Positions 18,502 to 28,166 of a stretch of DNA of 64,000 bases are shown one piece after another. Below the pieces are notes generated by a model. The model worked only from the letters and a program-made list of their open reading frames with translations. It made no database searches and was not told the origin of the DNA. Position 1 is the stretch's first letter. Each line of letters starts with the position of its first letter. Source of the DNA: CALFER01 sp964472395 (GTDB lineage Bacteria; CSSED10-310; CALFER01); NCBI GenBank assembly GCA_964472395.1, contig CAYYMM010000008.1:1-64000 (forward strand). The letters run 5' to 3'. A program made the position numbers and the translations under genes.

Positions 18502-18653
18502 GGAAAACATCCTTTCGAGGTAAGAGACGCGGTTAGTATATCGGAATCGGGACTCTACCTCAAATAGGATGACATGGCCCCCGAGGCGTGCGAATCCATA
18601 TTCCGAGCGAACTTGCACTTGACGCCCCGATACACTGCTGATAGGTAACGGAC

Positions 18654-20099
18654 ATGGATTTACTCTTCCTCCAAAGCATCTGGTTCGAGTTTCTCGGCAC
18701 AATGTCTCTGGTCAGTTCGGCCAAAGCGGCCGGCTACGACGTCGGTATTCGGATCGGGAGTGACTCAGCATTACTTGACGAAGTTCGAAAACTCAAACCA
18801 AGATGTGTTGCATTCAGTTGTGTTACGGGGATACAGGGTTGGGCGGTTCAACTTTCCGAGCGCATCCGCGCCATCAACCCCGACATCCGGATACTGATGG
18901 GAGGATCTCATCCGACTTTCTTCCCCGAGATACTCGATCGCGAACCAGTTCTGGATGCAATCTGCGTTGGAGAGGGAGAGCATGTCATCGTCGATATTCT
19001 CAGGGCGGGAGATACCCCTGAGGCCTGGACCTCGATTCCGAATCTGCACGTCCGGATGGGAGACACGATCATTCGCAATGAAGTCCGACCGTTGATCGAG
19101 GATCTGGATGCGTTGCCCTTCATGGATCGGGATGCGTACTATCGCTATCCGATGCTCCGAAACAATCCCGTCAAGCTTCTGATCACCAGCCGGGGGTGTC
19201 CGAATGCCTGTACATTCTGTTTCAATCATTCCTCTATGAAACTGTACCTGGGGAAAGGCCAATACGTAAGAAAGCGCTCGATTGATTCGGTCATGGATGA
19301 ACTCGACTGGCTGGTGTCGAGCTATCCGGTGAAAACCATCCGTTTTGAAGATGATCTTTTCGGGACACACCGGCAGTGGCTGCTCGAGTTTTGCTCTATG
19401 TATCCACGAAAGTTCCGATTGCCCTTCATCTGTTTCATGCGAGCCGATTCGATCGATCGGGATGTCGTGAAAGCGCTCGTGGATGCCGGATGTTACAATG
19501 TCGTGATCGGGATGGAGACGGGTGACGAGTATCTTCGCAACACCGTACTGAAAAAAAGAATCACGGATGACCAGCTGTTCGAGGCGGCGCATTTGTTTCA
19601 CGAGTTCGGACTCCGATTCTGCACGACCAATATCTTCGGTCTGCCCGGTGAAACCTTCCTCCAGTCCTTGAAAACCGTTCAGATGAATCAGAAGATCCGC
19701 CCGACTTTCACCTGGTGTGCCATTTTTCAACCCTATCCCCGAACGGAACTCGGCCGGATGGTTCTTGAACAGGGACTCGTCGACTCTCTGGATGCGGATG
19801 AGATCGATCCGAACTATCATTCGAGGAGTCTCCTGAAGCAGCCGGAAATCGGCCGCAGCGTAAATCTGCATCATTTTTTCTACCTGCTGTTTCGCTTTCC
19901 ATGGCTTCTGCCGATCCTCAAGCCCCTCACGCGCATTCCGCCCAATCGTCTCTTTATTCTGATTCATCGCATCAGTTTTCTGTTTATATACGCGAAGCGC
20001 TGGAACATCAGCATCATCCGGGCGATTCAGGAAGGGAGAAAAGCCGCGGGGTTCACACGAAAATTGCCGCAAAAGCGGCATAGCGCCGTCCACGAATGA
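18654..20099 (+). CDS. B12-binding domain radical SAM protein
   Basis: A 481-residue enzyme. The first 150 residues form a cobalamin-binding Rossmann domain (ILMGGSHPTFFPE, ICVGEGE). The radical SAM core has the 4Fe-4S motif in TSRGCPNACTFCFNHSS (CxxxCxxC). IRFEDDLFG, NVVIGMETGDE and FGLPGETFLQS are the later strands. The family catalyses radical methylations and rearrangements in lipid, hopanoid or natural-product pathways, and the substrate here is not predictable. Its TGA overlaps the ATG of the following lipoprotein gene. Confidence 0.9.
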   Translation: MDLLFLQSIWFEFLGTMSLVSSAKAAGYDVGIRIGSDSALLDEVRKLKPRCVAFSCVTGIQGWAVQLSERIRAINPDIRILMGGSHPTFFPEILDREPVLDAICVGEGEHVIVDILRAGDTPEAWTSIPNLHVRMGDTIIRNEVRPLIEDLDALPFMDRDAYYRYPMLRNNPVKLLITSRGCPNACTFCFNHSSMKLYLGKGQYVRKRSIDSVMDELDWLVSSYPVKTIRFEDDLFGTHRQWLLEFCSMYPRKFRLPFICFMRADSIDRDVVKALVDAGCYNVVIGMETGDEYLRNTVLKKRITDDQLFEAAHLFHEFGLRFCTTNIFGLPGETFLQSLKTVQMNQKIRPTFTWCAIFQPYPRTELGRMVLEQGLVDSLDADEIDPNYHSRSLLKQPEIGRSVNLHHFFYLLFRFPWLLPILKPLTRIPPNRLFILIHRISFLFIYAKRWNISIIRAIQEGRKAAGFTRKLPQKRHSAVHE

Positions 20100-20965
20100 A
20101 GCGTCTGTTTCTCATATGGCTGCTGTTTTCGATCGGATGTGTCTATCAGGATCCGCCACCGGACGTCGTTGAACTGGAAGACAGGCTCTATCAGTCCAGA
20201 TCATCGATTTCCGATTTCTCTTATGATTTGAATTCCAGTTTGGTCCTGCCTTTTTTGACCGCATTCGGGCGAAATCCATTTGCGTCTAACATCATTGATG
20301 AAGCTACGAACATGGTGTTTCTCCTGCCCCTCATTCCCGGTCGTCCAGAATCGATCGTGTTTCAGATCAGCAACGAATCGGAGTCATCGGCAGGGATTAC
20401 GATCCGGATGAACGATACCGTGATCGGCGATATGGACATCGCACCAGGGGCGGTTCGGGTGCAGTTCAGGATCGATGCCCGGCATTGGGACCGCACACTG
20501 AATGCGATTCGAGCATCCGTCACGGATGGTTTCGGTTCTCTGCGGATCGACAATCTGTGGCTTTTATTCGATGATTCTCTGGATCCTGAAGGATTGGAAC
20601 CAGGCAACCGATTTATCGGTCTGGTCCTGATCCCCTCGGATGAGAACTGGATTCAAGCGATCTTTGTCCCGTCGGAATCATCAATATCGTTCCCGGTGTT
20701 TCTCCCTGAACCGTTTGCTTTCGTCCATCTGGATATTCTCCCGGATGATCCGGATGCGACCATCGACATGAAACTCGTGACAGCCCGCGCGTTCCTTCGC
20801 GAAGTACCGCTCGACTCACAGATTCAGATCCAAGCGATCGATGACTGGACACCCATCCGGTGGGATGTGACGGAGAGGACGGGCCGTCATGCCTCGCTCG
20901 AATTTACAAATCGGGGCAAGTCGGCCGTCCTTCTTCGGAATCTTGAGATCCGGCGGGGATTCTGA
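20096..20965 (+). CDS. Putative lipoprotein of unknown function
   Basis: A 289-residue protein starting MKRLFLIWLLFSIGC, a short signal with a probable lipid-modified Cys15 (lipobox SIGC is slightly atypical). The mature part is rich in beta structure, with alternating hydrophobic patterns such as GLVLIPSDENWIQAIFVP. I do not recognise a family. It overlaps the radical SAM gene by four bases (ATGA), so the two are made together. The lipoprotein may act on, or be a partner for, the product of that enzyme. Confidence 0.7.
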   Translation: MKRLFLIWLLFSIGCVYQDPPPDVVELEDRLYQSRSSISDFSYDLNSSLVLPFLTAFGRNPFASNIIDEATNMVFLLPLIPGRPESIVFQISNESESSAGITIRMNDTVIGDMDIAPGAVRVQFRIDARHWDRTLNAIRASVTDGFGSLRIDNLWLLFDDSLDPEGLEPGNRFIGLVLIPSDENWIQAIFVPSESSISFPVFLPEPFAFVHLDILPDDPDATIDMKLVTARAFLREVPLDSQIQIQAIDDWTPIRWDVTERTGRHASLEFTNRGKSAVLLRNLEIRRGF

Positions 20966-20978
20966 TCATTCCGGGTGG

Positions 20979-22898
20979 TCAATGCCCGAGTTGTTTGAGC
21001 AAATCACGAAGATGAGGTGGGAGTGATTTGAGATCATCAGTGCGGCGGAGTGCTTCATTTGCGCCAGAAAGCTCGTTCCGACGAAGCAGGAGAAGACCAA
21101 GATTCTGATGGGCGATTGCCAGATCGGGAGAAGCCGAGATCGCACGAAGCATCCATTCAATCGCCGTATCGAGTTCTCCTTTTCGATAGGCGATCAGTCC
21201 GAGGTTTACGCAAGCTTCGCCGCAATCCGGAAGCACCTCGATCGCCTGTCGGTATACCGTTTCGGCTGCATCGGTGCAGTTCCACGATTCGAGATATAGG
21301 CCCAGGGTGTTGATGAGTGTAGCCGAGACATCCCGGGAGATCGGATCCTGTGAGCCCTTCTTATAGAATGCGACAAACGAGTCGATGTCACCGGTTGAAG
21401 GCGGGGTGAGGCGCATGGGATTCAAGCGCCACAACACGCCGTCTACTTCATACAGTAAGTCATTTTGCTTATCGCCAGGTCGTATTTCTCGATACACAGG
21501 TCTCGTCAGGACTCCGGCGATGCATCTCCAGAAGCGAGGCGGTGCGGTTACGAGTGCGGATCGAAGACCGCATTGACGCAATGCATTATCGAACTCGCGG
21601 TGGGAAGCGTTGCTGAGTATCAGACCTGGATACAGGTCGCTGATCACCGCGACATCCTCGCGGTACCGTTCCGTCGTTTGAAGGGCCAGCAGGTTGAAGG
21701 TGAGGCTGTCGCTGTAGGTGAGAAGCACGGCGTCCGGGCGAAGACCGCTAAGAATCGCGCTCGCTATCTGCCGTGGTCGGTTTAATGCGGAGGTGTGTCG
21801 AGCGACCGCGATCGGGAGGGCGATGAGCAAGGCGGCAATCGACACCATCGCAGTCATGCCGCTTCGTCGGAATGAGTTCAGTATTCCCGATGCCGCACTC
21901 AAGATGATGCAGGCGAGCACCGGCACCCCGAAGGGAGTCGCTTCGAACGGAACGACATTGATGAACACAACATAAATAGAATGACTTACAAACAACACCA
22001 CACAGGTCAAAAACAAACGCGGCCACACCACGCTGCATCCGATCACTCCAACACCGAGTAGCAGGTTGGCAGCGAGCGGGGTGTTTCGGCCCAGATTTCC
22101 AATGAATTCCAGCCAGCGGGTCCACCGTTGTTCCACATCCAGAGACGGCATGCTCACGGCTCGATGTGACCGTGCCAGCACATGATCCATAAATCGATCG
22201 CAGGTTTGGGGATTCCCCCAGTTGATGGCGGGATCCTGGATTGCACGGAGGGGGAGATACAGCAGGGAGCCGGTCAGCAGCAGCACAACCAGCACAGACA
22301 GCGTAAGGTGACCGCGGTTGATGCGTCGTAAAGTCCCAAATGGGTTCCAGATCCCGAACAGGATCGGCAACCAGAAGAGCGCGGAGTAGTGGTTTAGTAG
22401 CGATAAGGTCCCGATCAGGATCAGAAAATAGTGTGTTCTGGGATTCCACAGGGTGCGAGCAGCGAGCAACAGATCGAATGTCCACACGAAAAAAAACAGA
22501 TCGAGCGGGTACACCTCATTCGAGGTGCCCTGGTTGCGAAGGGTGTCGGAGAGCAGAAATCCTGCGATGAGCAGCGGCAATCCGGCCCAGGGGTATCGGT
22601 ATCCCTTCGACAGGCGGATGAGGCTTCGATTCATGATCACGAGGGTCAGCAGGGTGAGTACGATCGACAGCAGGTGCATCCGGAAGGGTATCGAAGCGAT
22701 GGGCAGCGCGCGGCACCAGGCATGTGTGAGAGTGAGATAGATCGGATAGCCCGGATTGTGGGCGATCCCGAGACTCCATGCCGCCGTGATGAACTCACCG
22801 GAATCAAACCAACCGGCGGACAACGGCGTCATGGGAACGAGGGCTGCCAGAGCGATCAGCAGGATGACCGGAGCGACAAGATGTTTGAAGCAGCCCAT
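20979..22898 (-). CDS. DUF2723 multispanning membrane protein with C-terminal TPRs
   Basis: A 639-residue protein. The N-terminal two thirds contain around ten hydrophobic segments and the DUF2723 signature WFDSGEFITAAWSLGIAHNPGYP, the D-E motif region of GT-C glycosyltransferases of the PMT type. The last 130 residues carry TPR-like units (CGEACVNLGLIAYRKGELDTA, LAIAHQNLGLLLLRRNELS). Family members are thought to be membrane glycosyltransferases using lipid-linked sugars. The ATG at 22898 was preferred to the TTG at 22934. It is divergent from the C25 peptidase gene. Confidence 0.85.
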   Translation of the reverse strand: MGCFKHLVAPVILLIALAALVPMTPLSAGWFDSGEFITAAWSLGIAHNPGYPIYLTLTHAWCRALPIASIPFRMHLLSIVLTLLTLVIMNRSLIRLSKGYRYPWAGLPLLIAGFLLSDTLRNQGTSNEVYPLDLFFFVWTFDLLLAARTLWNPRTHYFLILIGTLSLLNHYSALFWLPILFGIWNPFGTLRRINRGHLTLSVLVVLLLTGSLLYLPLRAIQDPAINWGNPQTCDRFMDHVLARSHRAVSMPSLDVEQRWTRWLEFIGNLGRNTPLAANLLLGVGVIGCSVVWPRLFLTCVVLFVSHSIYVVFINVVPFEATPFGVPVLACIILSAASGILNSFRRSGMTAMVSIAALLIALPIAVARHTSALNRPRQIASAILSGLRPDAVLLTYSDSLTFNLLALQTTERYREDVAVISDLYPGLILSNASHREFDNALRQCGLRSALVTAPPRFWRCIAGVLTRPVYREIRPGDKQNDLLYEVDGVLWRLNPMRLTPPSTGDIDSFVAFYKKGSQDPISRDVSATLINTLGLYLESWNCTDAAETVYRQAIEVLPDCGEACVNLGLIAYRKGELDTAIEWMLRAISASPDLAIAHQNLGLLLLRRNELSGANEALRRTDDLKSLPPHLRDLLKQLGH

Positions 22899-23012
22899 TT
22901 CATCGAGTATAGTGGTTTTACTCCGGAGCCTCAAGTATTGCTGCCGGAGCCGGGATCAATTCGGTGCAGGGATGGCATGACCTTTGCTGTTTCACATAAG
23001 TCAAGGATATAG

Positions 23013-23028
23013 GGCGTACACGTACGCC
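23013..23028. promoter_or_regulatory. Palindromic operator-like site upstream of the C25 peptidase
   Basis: GGCGTAC-AC-GTACGCC is a perfect 7-bp inverted repeat with a 2-base spacer, 33 bases before the ATG at 23061. A poor promoter (TTGCTG at 22984, 18 bases, TATAGG at 23008) would place it over the transcription start, as for a repressor site. Confidence 0.35.
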
Positions 23029-23060
23029 TCGCACAGGCGATTGTCGCTTAAGGAGGTATT

Positions 23061-26000
23061 ATGAGGTCGTTGAGGACGCTTTGGATGCTTGTTTTCTTGT
23101 GCCTGTCCGTGACTGCGGCAGGCGCGGCGTGGGTACCTGTGCAGCCGGGAGCTCGAGTCGGTCAACCGATCGGAGTCTCCCTTGTCTCGGCTACCGCACA
23201 AACAACAACGATCGAGACGGTCGTCCATGGGTTGAACATGGAACCGGTTTCGGAATCGAACCTGGATCTCGTCAAGCTGGATATCCCCGGTGCGGGACTC
23301 CTGACCGACACCGGAGATCCTCAGGTTCCGGTCATTCGCAAGTACATCGCCGTTCCCTTCGATGCCGATGTGACGGTCGAGGTCAGGAATGTCGAATCAG
23401 TCCGGATCGGCACACAGACGGTCTGGCCTGCTCAGCCGCAGTACAAACGCAGCGAATCCAAGCCTCCGTTCACCATGAATCCGGATCGCTACTCCGAACG
23501 CTCACCCTTCCCCGCTCAGATCGCCCGGATCACAGATGATGTGATCATGCGGGATTTTCGGGTTGTGACACTCGAAATTGCACCCGTGCAGTATCTCGCT
23601 GCCGACAGCAGTCTCGAGATCGCATCCCGCATGTCGATCGACATTCGGGCTACGGGCGGCACAACGATGGGCCCGGATCAGGTCTTTCCGAGTTTTTACA
23701 GATTGTATCAGAACCATATCCTGAATTTCTCACGACTTGGAGTCGGTCAGCGTACCGATGCCGAACCGATGCTGATCATCGCTCATGACGCATTCATCCC
23801 GGCACTGGACTCATTCGTGGAGTGGAAAACCAAGCGAGGGATCGACGTGACCGTGGTGCCGACCTCGACGACCGGCATCACCGCCTCCCAGGTTCAGAGC
23901 TATATCCAGACGGTCTACAATACGTGGAACCCGAAACCGGTCTATGTCATCCTGGTGGGCGATTCACCCCAGATCAATCCGCTGACCGGAATCGAATCCT
24001 GTGCCTCGGATTATCTCTTCACTCTGCTCGCCGGCAGCGACCATGTTCCGGATGTCTTCATCTCACGGTTCGTCGCCCTCAACCTCAATGAACTCAATCC
24101 GCAACTCGATAAACTCATGCACTACGAAACGCAGCCGGACAACACGCTCTGGCTCGATCGACTCTGCGGCATCTCGTCAAGTCTGAGCGGTTCCATGGGA
24201 ATCAACGACGATGAACGGATCGACGAGATCAGTGGTCGTTTCATGGTGATTAACGACAACGCGGTTGCCGATCAGCTTTACGAATCGAATGGCCAGGGAA
24301 CGACCGCGAATATCGCTGCGGCAGTCAATGCAGGCCGTTTCTGGATTGCGTATTGCGGTCATGGAAGCGGAACGGGCTGGAGTGGCCCGGCATTCTCGAA
24401 CAGCAACGTCGACGCGTTGACAAACGGATACGCCAACCCCTTCATCATGGATGTTTCGTGTGATAACGGCGGTTTTGCGGGAAGCGGTGATTGTTTTGCC
24501 GAACGCTGGATGAAGGGCGGCACGGTTGGAAATCCGCACGGCGCCGTCGGCATGTACAGTTCGTCGACGTCAACGTCCTGGGATCCCCCCGCCATTCTGG
24601 CCTGGGGGGTGTGTTACTCAGTCGCCGGCGACGGTGCGACTATTCCCGGCGGAGACTATCTGCTGGGGGAAATGACTTACAACGGCATGCTGTACATGGT
24701 CTCCGAGATCGGGTCCGGATCCGACGCCCAGGAAGTCATGCAGCAGTATGTTCTTTTCGGCGACTGCTCCGCCATGCTGCGATCGGATGAGGTGATCACT
24801 CCGGTCGTCTCGCATCTGCCCACCGCCCCGCTGGCCCCGATGCCGTTCCAGGTCATCGTATCGGATGCGAAAGCCCCGATTCAGGGAGCCGTCGTGTGTG
24901 CCTACAAACCAGGTGAGGTGCATGTCGTGGGCCAGACAGATGCTACCGGCACCGTCAATCTCGATATCGAACCCCTCACAATCGGCGACATGATCATCAC
25001 GGTCAGCGGCCAGAATCTCCATCCGTATGAAGCCATCGTGACGGTCGCTCCGGCCGGATGCGGTGTCATCCTCCTGAATCGAACGAAATACAACTGCGAT
25101 GATCAGATCCTGGTGCGGGTATTCGATGCGGACGAAAACACGAATCCGGCGATGGTTGAAACGGTCGATGCCGACATACATTCCGACAGCGAACCGTCTC
25201 CGGAATCGCTCATCCTGACGGAAACCGGTCCCGACACCGGAGAATTCAACGCCACGATCCAGACCTCATCATCGATGTCCGGAGCGGGATATCTGCTTCT
25301 CGCGCACGACGACGAGATCAGCGCGCATTATCATGATCTGGATTGCGACGGCGCTCCTGCCGACGTTTACGACACAGCGGTCGCGGACTGCCAGGGGCCG
25401 ATCATTTCAAATCTCACGATCTCGGATCTCGGGATCGATACCGTCACGATTTCCTGGACCACCGACGAATCGTCGACTTCCGTTCTGACATGGGGCCTCG
25501 GCACACCTCCGGATATGGTTGAAAGCGACAGCGATCTCGTAATCGACCACTCCATCACGCTCACGGGTCTGCAGACCTGCACCGAGTTCTTCTTCAAGGT
25601 TGAAAGTGTTGATGATGGCGGGAATGTGGCTGTAGACGACAACAGCGGTTTGTTTTACTCGTTTACAACCCTGCAACTCCTGGTGCTATACGAAGCAAAC
25701 ATGGACGTGAATCCGGGCTGGACCTTCCAGGGGCAGTGGGCCTGGGGTCAACCGACCGGTTCCGGAGGTGATCCCACGGGAGGGTACACGGGCTCGAACG
25801 TGATCGGATACAATCTCAACGGCGCTTATGCGGACAGCATCCCGGCCTATTACGCGACCTCTCCCACCTTCGATTGTTCAGGTGCATCACAGGCATATCT
25901 CTCATTCTGGAGATGGCTGGGAGTCGAAAGTTCCACCTATGACCATGCCACCGTTGAGATTTCGACGAACGGATCGACATGGACCGTGATCTGGTCGCAC

Positions 26001-27998
26001 AACGGCGGCAGTCTGCAGCCGACGGCATGGGAGCATGTCGAGTATGACATTTCGTCCTGGGCAGCTGGTCAGAGCAATGTTCAGCTCCGTTGGGGCATGG
26101 GACCCGCGGACAGCTACATCAGCTATTGCGGCTGGAACCTCGATGATGTGGTGGTCTCGTTCTCCACGCCCTGCAACGTGCCGGTTCTGAGCTATATGAG
26201 TCACACGATCGATGATTCACTGGGAAACAATGACGGTCAGATCAATGCGGGTGAGACCATCCGGATGAATGTGACCCTTCAGAATCTCGGAATCGATGCC
26301 ACGGGCATTTCGACCACACTGAGCACCTCCAATCCGCATGTGACGGTGACGACAGCATCGGCGCTCTTCCCTGATATCCCCCAGAGCGGTTCCGGGGAAT
26401 CCTCCAGTCAATACGAATTCACTGTCAGTCCTACCGCGACCGACGGTGAGACCATTTTGTTTTCAGTGTCCTACATCTGCAACGGAACGACGACCGGAAC
26501 CACAACGCTGAGCGACATGGTGGTGGCTCCCGATCTGAACGTTCAATCCTCGCTGATTCTGGATCCCGAACGGGGAGACGGCGATGCGATTCTGGATCCG
26601 GGTGAAACGGCGCAGATCCTGGTCACACTCGCGAACAGCGGCAACGGGTTGGCGTCGAACGTAAGTGCTGTTTTAAGTTCGGATCAGCCCAGCTACATCA
26701 CGATTTCCGATGATACAGCAACGTTCCCGAACATTGCCGGAGGGGCATCGGGCGCGAGCGATTCGCCGCATTTTACCGTGACGGTGTCTCCGTCCATACC
26801 GGACCCCACTATCGTGACATTCACGCTCAATATTTCTGCAACGGGTTACTCATCCAGTTCGACATTCGCTCAGGAAGTCACGACCTCGACCTTCGCCCGC
26901 CGTTATTTCTGGAACATGGACACGAACCCGGGTTGGACCGCGGAACCGAATTGGGCATGGGGCGATCCAGCCGGCACCAGTGGGGATCCTCAAAACGGCT
27001 ATACCGGTACGAACGTTTATGGTTATAATCTCAATGGTTCCTACGAGAACAACATGACCGAGAAGCATCTGACCACCACCGCCATCGACTGCTCATATCT
27101 GTCTGAGGTCGAGGTGCGTTTCCAACGCTGGCTGGGTGTCGAATCCGCCACATATGATCACGCATCGTTTAAAATTTCGACGAACGGAACGACTTGGACG
27201 ACCCTCTGGAATCATACAGGATCGACACTGAATGAAACCGCCTGGTCGTTGCAAACATACGATGTTTCCGCCTATGCAGACGGACAACCGACGGTCTACC
27301 TGAGATGGACCATGGGCGCAGCGGATTATGCCGTCGTTTACTGCGGCTGGAACATCGACGATGTCGAGATCTGGGGTGCAGCGGGTGAACCGGTCAACAC
27401 GCCTACACCTGCGCCGCCGACGAATACTCCGACTATCACCCCGACCCGGACGCCCACCGTACCGCCGACCTACACGCCGACTCGAACTCCGACCGTGCCG
27501 GCAACCCACACACCGACCATCACGCCAACCGCTCCGCCGACCGCGACCCATACAGCCGCTCCGACGCCACCACCGACATCGACACCCACTCAACCGCCTC
27601 AGCCGACGGATACGCCGGTGGAACCGAGCGCGACCCCGACCGAAGGGCCCACAACATTCACGGTCGATCTGACGATCAGCCAGTCGATGTTCCATAGCGG
27701 TGATCGATTCACATTGACCCGTGATGTTTTCAATCCGGGACCGGAAGTTACCGCTGACGAGTGGATCATTCTCGATGTCTACTCTAATTACTGGTTCTCC
27801 CCCGGCTGGACTCAGGATCCTCAATGTGTCCGGATGACCTGCCCGGAAAACGATCATGACTCGAAGGTCGTGTTCGATTTCGACTGGCCATCGGTAGACG
27901 GGTCTGCGATTGATCTGAAGTTCTGGGCGGCCATGCTGGATCCGGAAACGACAACATTGATTGGCACCTATGACATGGTGACATTCGGATACGAATAG
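23061..27998 (+). CDS. Gingipain-like C25 cysteine peptidase, multidomain, secreted
   Basis: A 1645-residue secreted protein. In order it has a signal peptide (to GAA at about 24), a gingipain propeptide-like domain (VPVIRKYIAVPFDADV), and the C25 catalytic domain with His434 in YCGHGSGTGW and Cys467 in DVSCDNGGF. It continues with an Ig-like gingipain domain, an FnIII domain (about 790-870), a jelly-roll/MAM-like domain (NPGWTFQGQWAWG, WNLDDVVV) and two CARDB-like domains. A second copy of the MAM-like domain (NPGWTAEPNWAWG, WNIDDVEI) is followed by a Thr/Pro linker of about 85 residues and a 115-residue C-terminal domain shared with three other proteins in this window. AAGGAGG precedes the ATG. 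It is likely a surface or extracellular protease. Confidence 0.93.
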   Translation: MRSLRTLWMLVFLCLSVTAAGAAWVPVQPGARVGQPIGVSLVSATAQTTTIETVVHGLNMEPVSESNLDLVKLDIPGAGLLTDTGDPQVPVIRKYIAVPFDADVTVEVRNVESVRIGTQTVWPAQPQYKRSESKPPFTMNPDRYSERSPFPAQIARITDDVIMRDFRVVTLEIAPVQYLAADSSLEIASRMSIDIRATGGTTMGPDQVFPSFYRLYQNHILNFSRLGVGQRTDAEPMLIIAHDAFIPALDSFVEWKTKRGIDVTVVPTSTTGITASQVQSYIQTVYNTWNPKPVYVILVGDSPQINPLTGIESCASDYLFTLLAGSDHVPDVFISRFVALNLNELNPQLDKLMHYETQPDNTLWLDRLCGISSSLSGSMGINDDERIDEISGRFMVINDNAVADQLYESNGQGTTANIAAAVNAGRFWIAYCGHGSGTGWSGPAFSNSNVDALTNGYANPFIMDVSCDNGGFAGSGDCFAERWMKGGTVGNPHGAVGMYSSSTSTSWDPPAILAWGVCYSVAGDGATIPGGDYLLGEMTYNGMLYMVSEIGSGSDAQEVMQQYVLFGDCSAMLRSDEVITPVVSHLPTAPLAPMPFQVIVSDAKAPIQGAVVCAYKPGEVHVVGQTDATGTVNLDIEPLTIGDMIITVSGQNLHPYEAIVTVAPAGCGVILLNRTKYNCDDQILVRVFDADENTNPAMVETVDADIHSDSEPSPESLILTETGPDTGEFNATIQTSSSMSGAGYLLLAHDDEISAHYHDLDCDGAPADVYDTAVADCQGPIISNLTISDLGIDTVTISWTTDESSTSVLTWGLGTPPDMVESDSDLVIDHSITLTGLQTCTEFFFKVESVDDGGNVAVDDNSGLFYSFTTLQLLVLYEANMDVNPGWTFQGQWAWGQPTGSGGDPTGGYTGSNVIGYNLNGAYADSIPAYYATSPTFDCSGASQAYLSFWRWLGVESSTYDHATVEISTNGSTWTVIWSHNGGSLQPTAWEHVEYDISSWAAGQSNVQLRWGMGPADSYISYCGWNLDDVVVSFSTPCNVPVLSYMSHTIDDSLGNNDGQINAGETIRMNVTLQNLGIDATGISTTLSTSNPHVTVTTASALFPDIPQSGSGESSSQYEFTVSPTATDGETILFSVSYICNGTTTGTTTLSDMVVAPDLNVQSSLILDPERGDGDAILDPGETAQILVTLANSGNGLASNVSAVLSSDQPSYITISDDTATFPNIAGGASGASDSPHFTVTVSPSIPDPTIVTFTLNISATGYSSSSTFAQEVTTSTFARRYFWNMDTNPGWTAEPNWAWGDPAGTSGDPQNGYTGTNVYGYNLNGSYENNMTEKHLTTTAIDCSYLSEVEVRFQRWLGVESATYDHASFKISTNGTTWTTLWNHTGSTLNETAWSLQTYDVSAYADGQPTVYLRWTMGAADYAVVYCGWNIDDVEIWGAAGEPVNTPTPAPPTNTPTITPTRTPTVPPTYTPTRTPTVPATHTPTITPTAPPTATHTAAPTPPPTSTPTQPPQPTDTPVEPSATPTEGPTTFTVDLTISQSMFHSGDRFTLTRDVFNPGPEVTADEWIILDVYSNYWFSPGWTQDPQCVRMTCPENDHDSKVVFDFDWPSVDGSAIDLKFWAAMLDPETTTLIGTYDMVTFGYE
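27396..27653 (+). other. Thr/Pro-rich linker of the first C25 peptidase
   Basis: About 86 codons are dominated by Thr and Pro (TPTITPTRTPTVPPTYTPT and similar). It is a flexible, possibly glycosylated spacer between the last MAM-like domain and the C-terminal tag domain. Confidence 0.85.
27654..27998 (+). other. Shared C-terminal domain, copy 1
   Basis: The last 114 residues of the first C25 peptidase. Key residues shared with copies at 31416, 38723 and 63035 are SMFHSGDRF near the start, ILDVYSNYWFSPGW in the middle, FDFDWPSVDGSA, FWAAMLDPETT and a terminal MVTFGYE. I predict a beta-sandwich with a role in export or attachment. Confidence 0.8.
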
Positions 27999-28021
27999 AA
28001 CGTTCGTCTCGACACAACCCT

Positions 28022-28056
28022 CAACCGGCTCGCTTCGGCGGGCCGGTTGTTTTTCC
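28022..28056 (+). terminator. Rho-independent terminator between the C25 peptidase genes
   Basis: An 8-bp stem, CAACCGGC (28022-28029) with GCCGGTTG (28042-28049), is followed by TTTTT. It separates the two paralogous genes into independent units. Confidence 0.85.
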
Positions 28057-28125
28057 GCCCGAATCATCCGATCCTCTTACATCTCTTTTGATTCAATGGC
28101 CTGAATATTGCAAATTTGCTCTAAG

Positions 28126-28147
28126 ATCCCGGAAATATCACCGGGAT
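28126..28147 (+). promoter_or_regulatory. Hairpin in the leader of the second C25 peptidase
   Basis: ATCCCGG (28126-28132) pairs with CCGGGAT (28141-28147) across an 8-base loop. It ends 19 bases before the ATG at 28167, just upstream of the GAGGAGG ribosome binding site. It could stabilise the leader or mark an operator. Confidence 0.3.
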
Positions 28148-28166
28148 GTTTCTGAGGAGGCACTGA

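Noticed and set aside
27396..27653. Repetitive DNA as a CRISPR-like or satellite array
   Set aside because: The repetition is degenerate codons for Thr-Pro in frame with the peptidase, with no constant repeat and spacer lengths.
27654..27998. C-terminal tag as a type IX secretion C-terminal domain
   Set aside because: The usual closing pattern of that domain (Gly-x-Tyr and basic residues near the end) is absent; the Trp/Pro/Tyr blocks here are different and the tail ends in F/W-G-Y/W.
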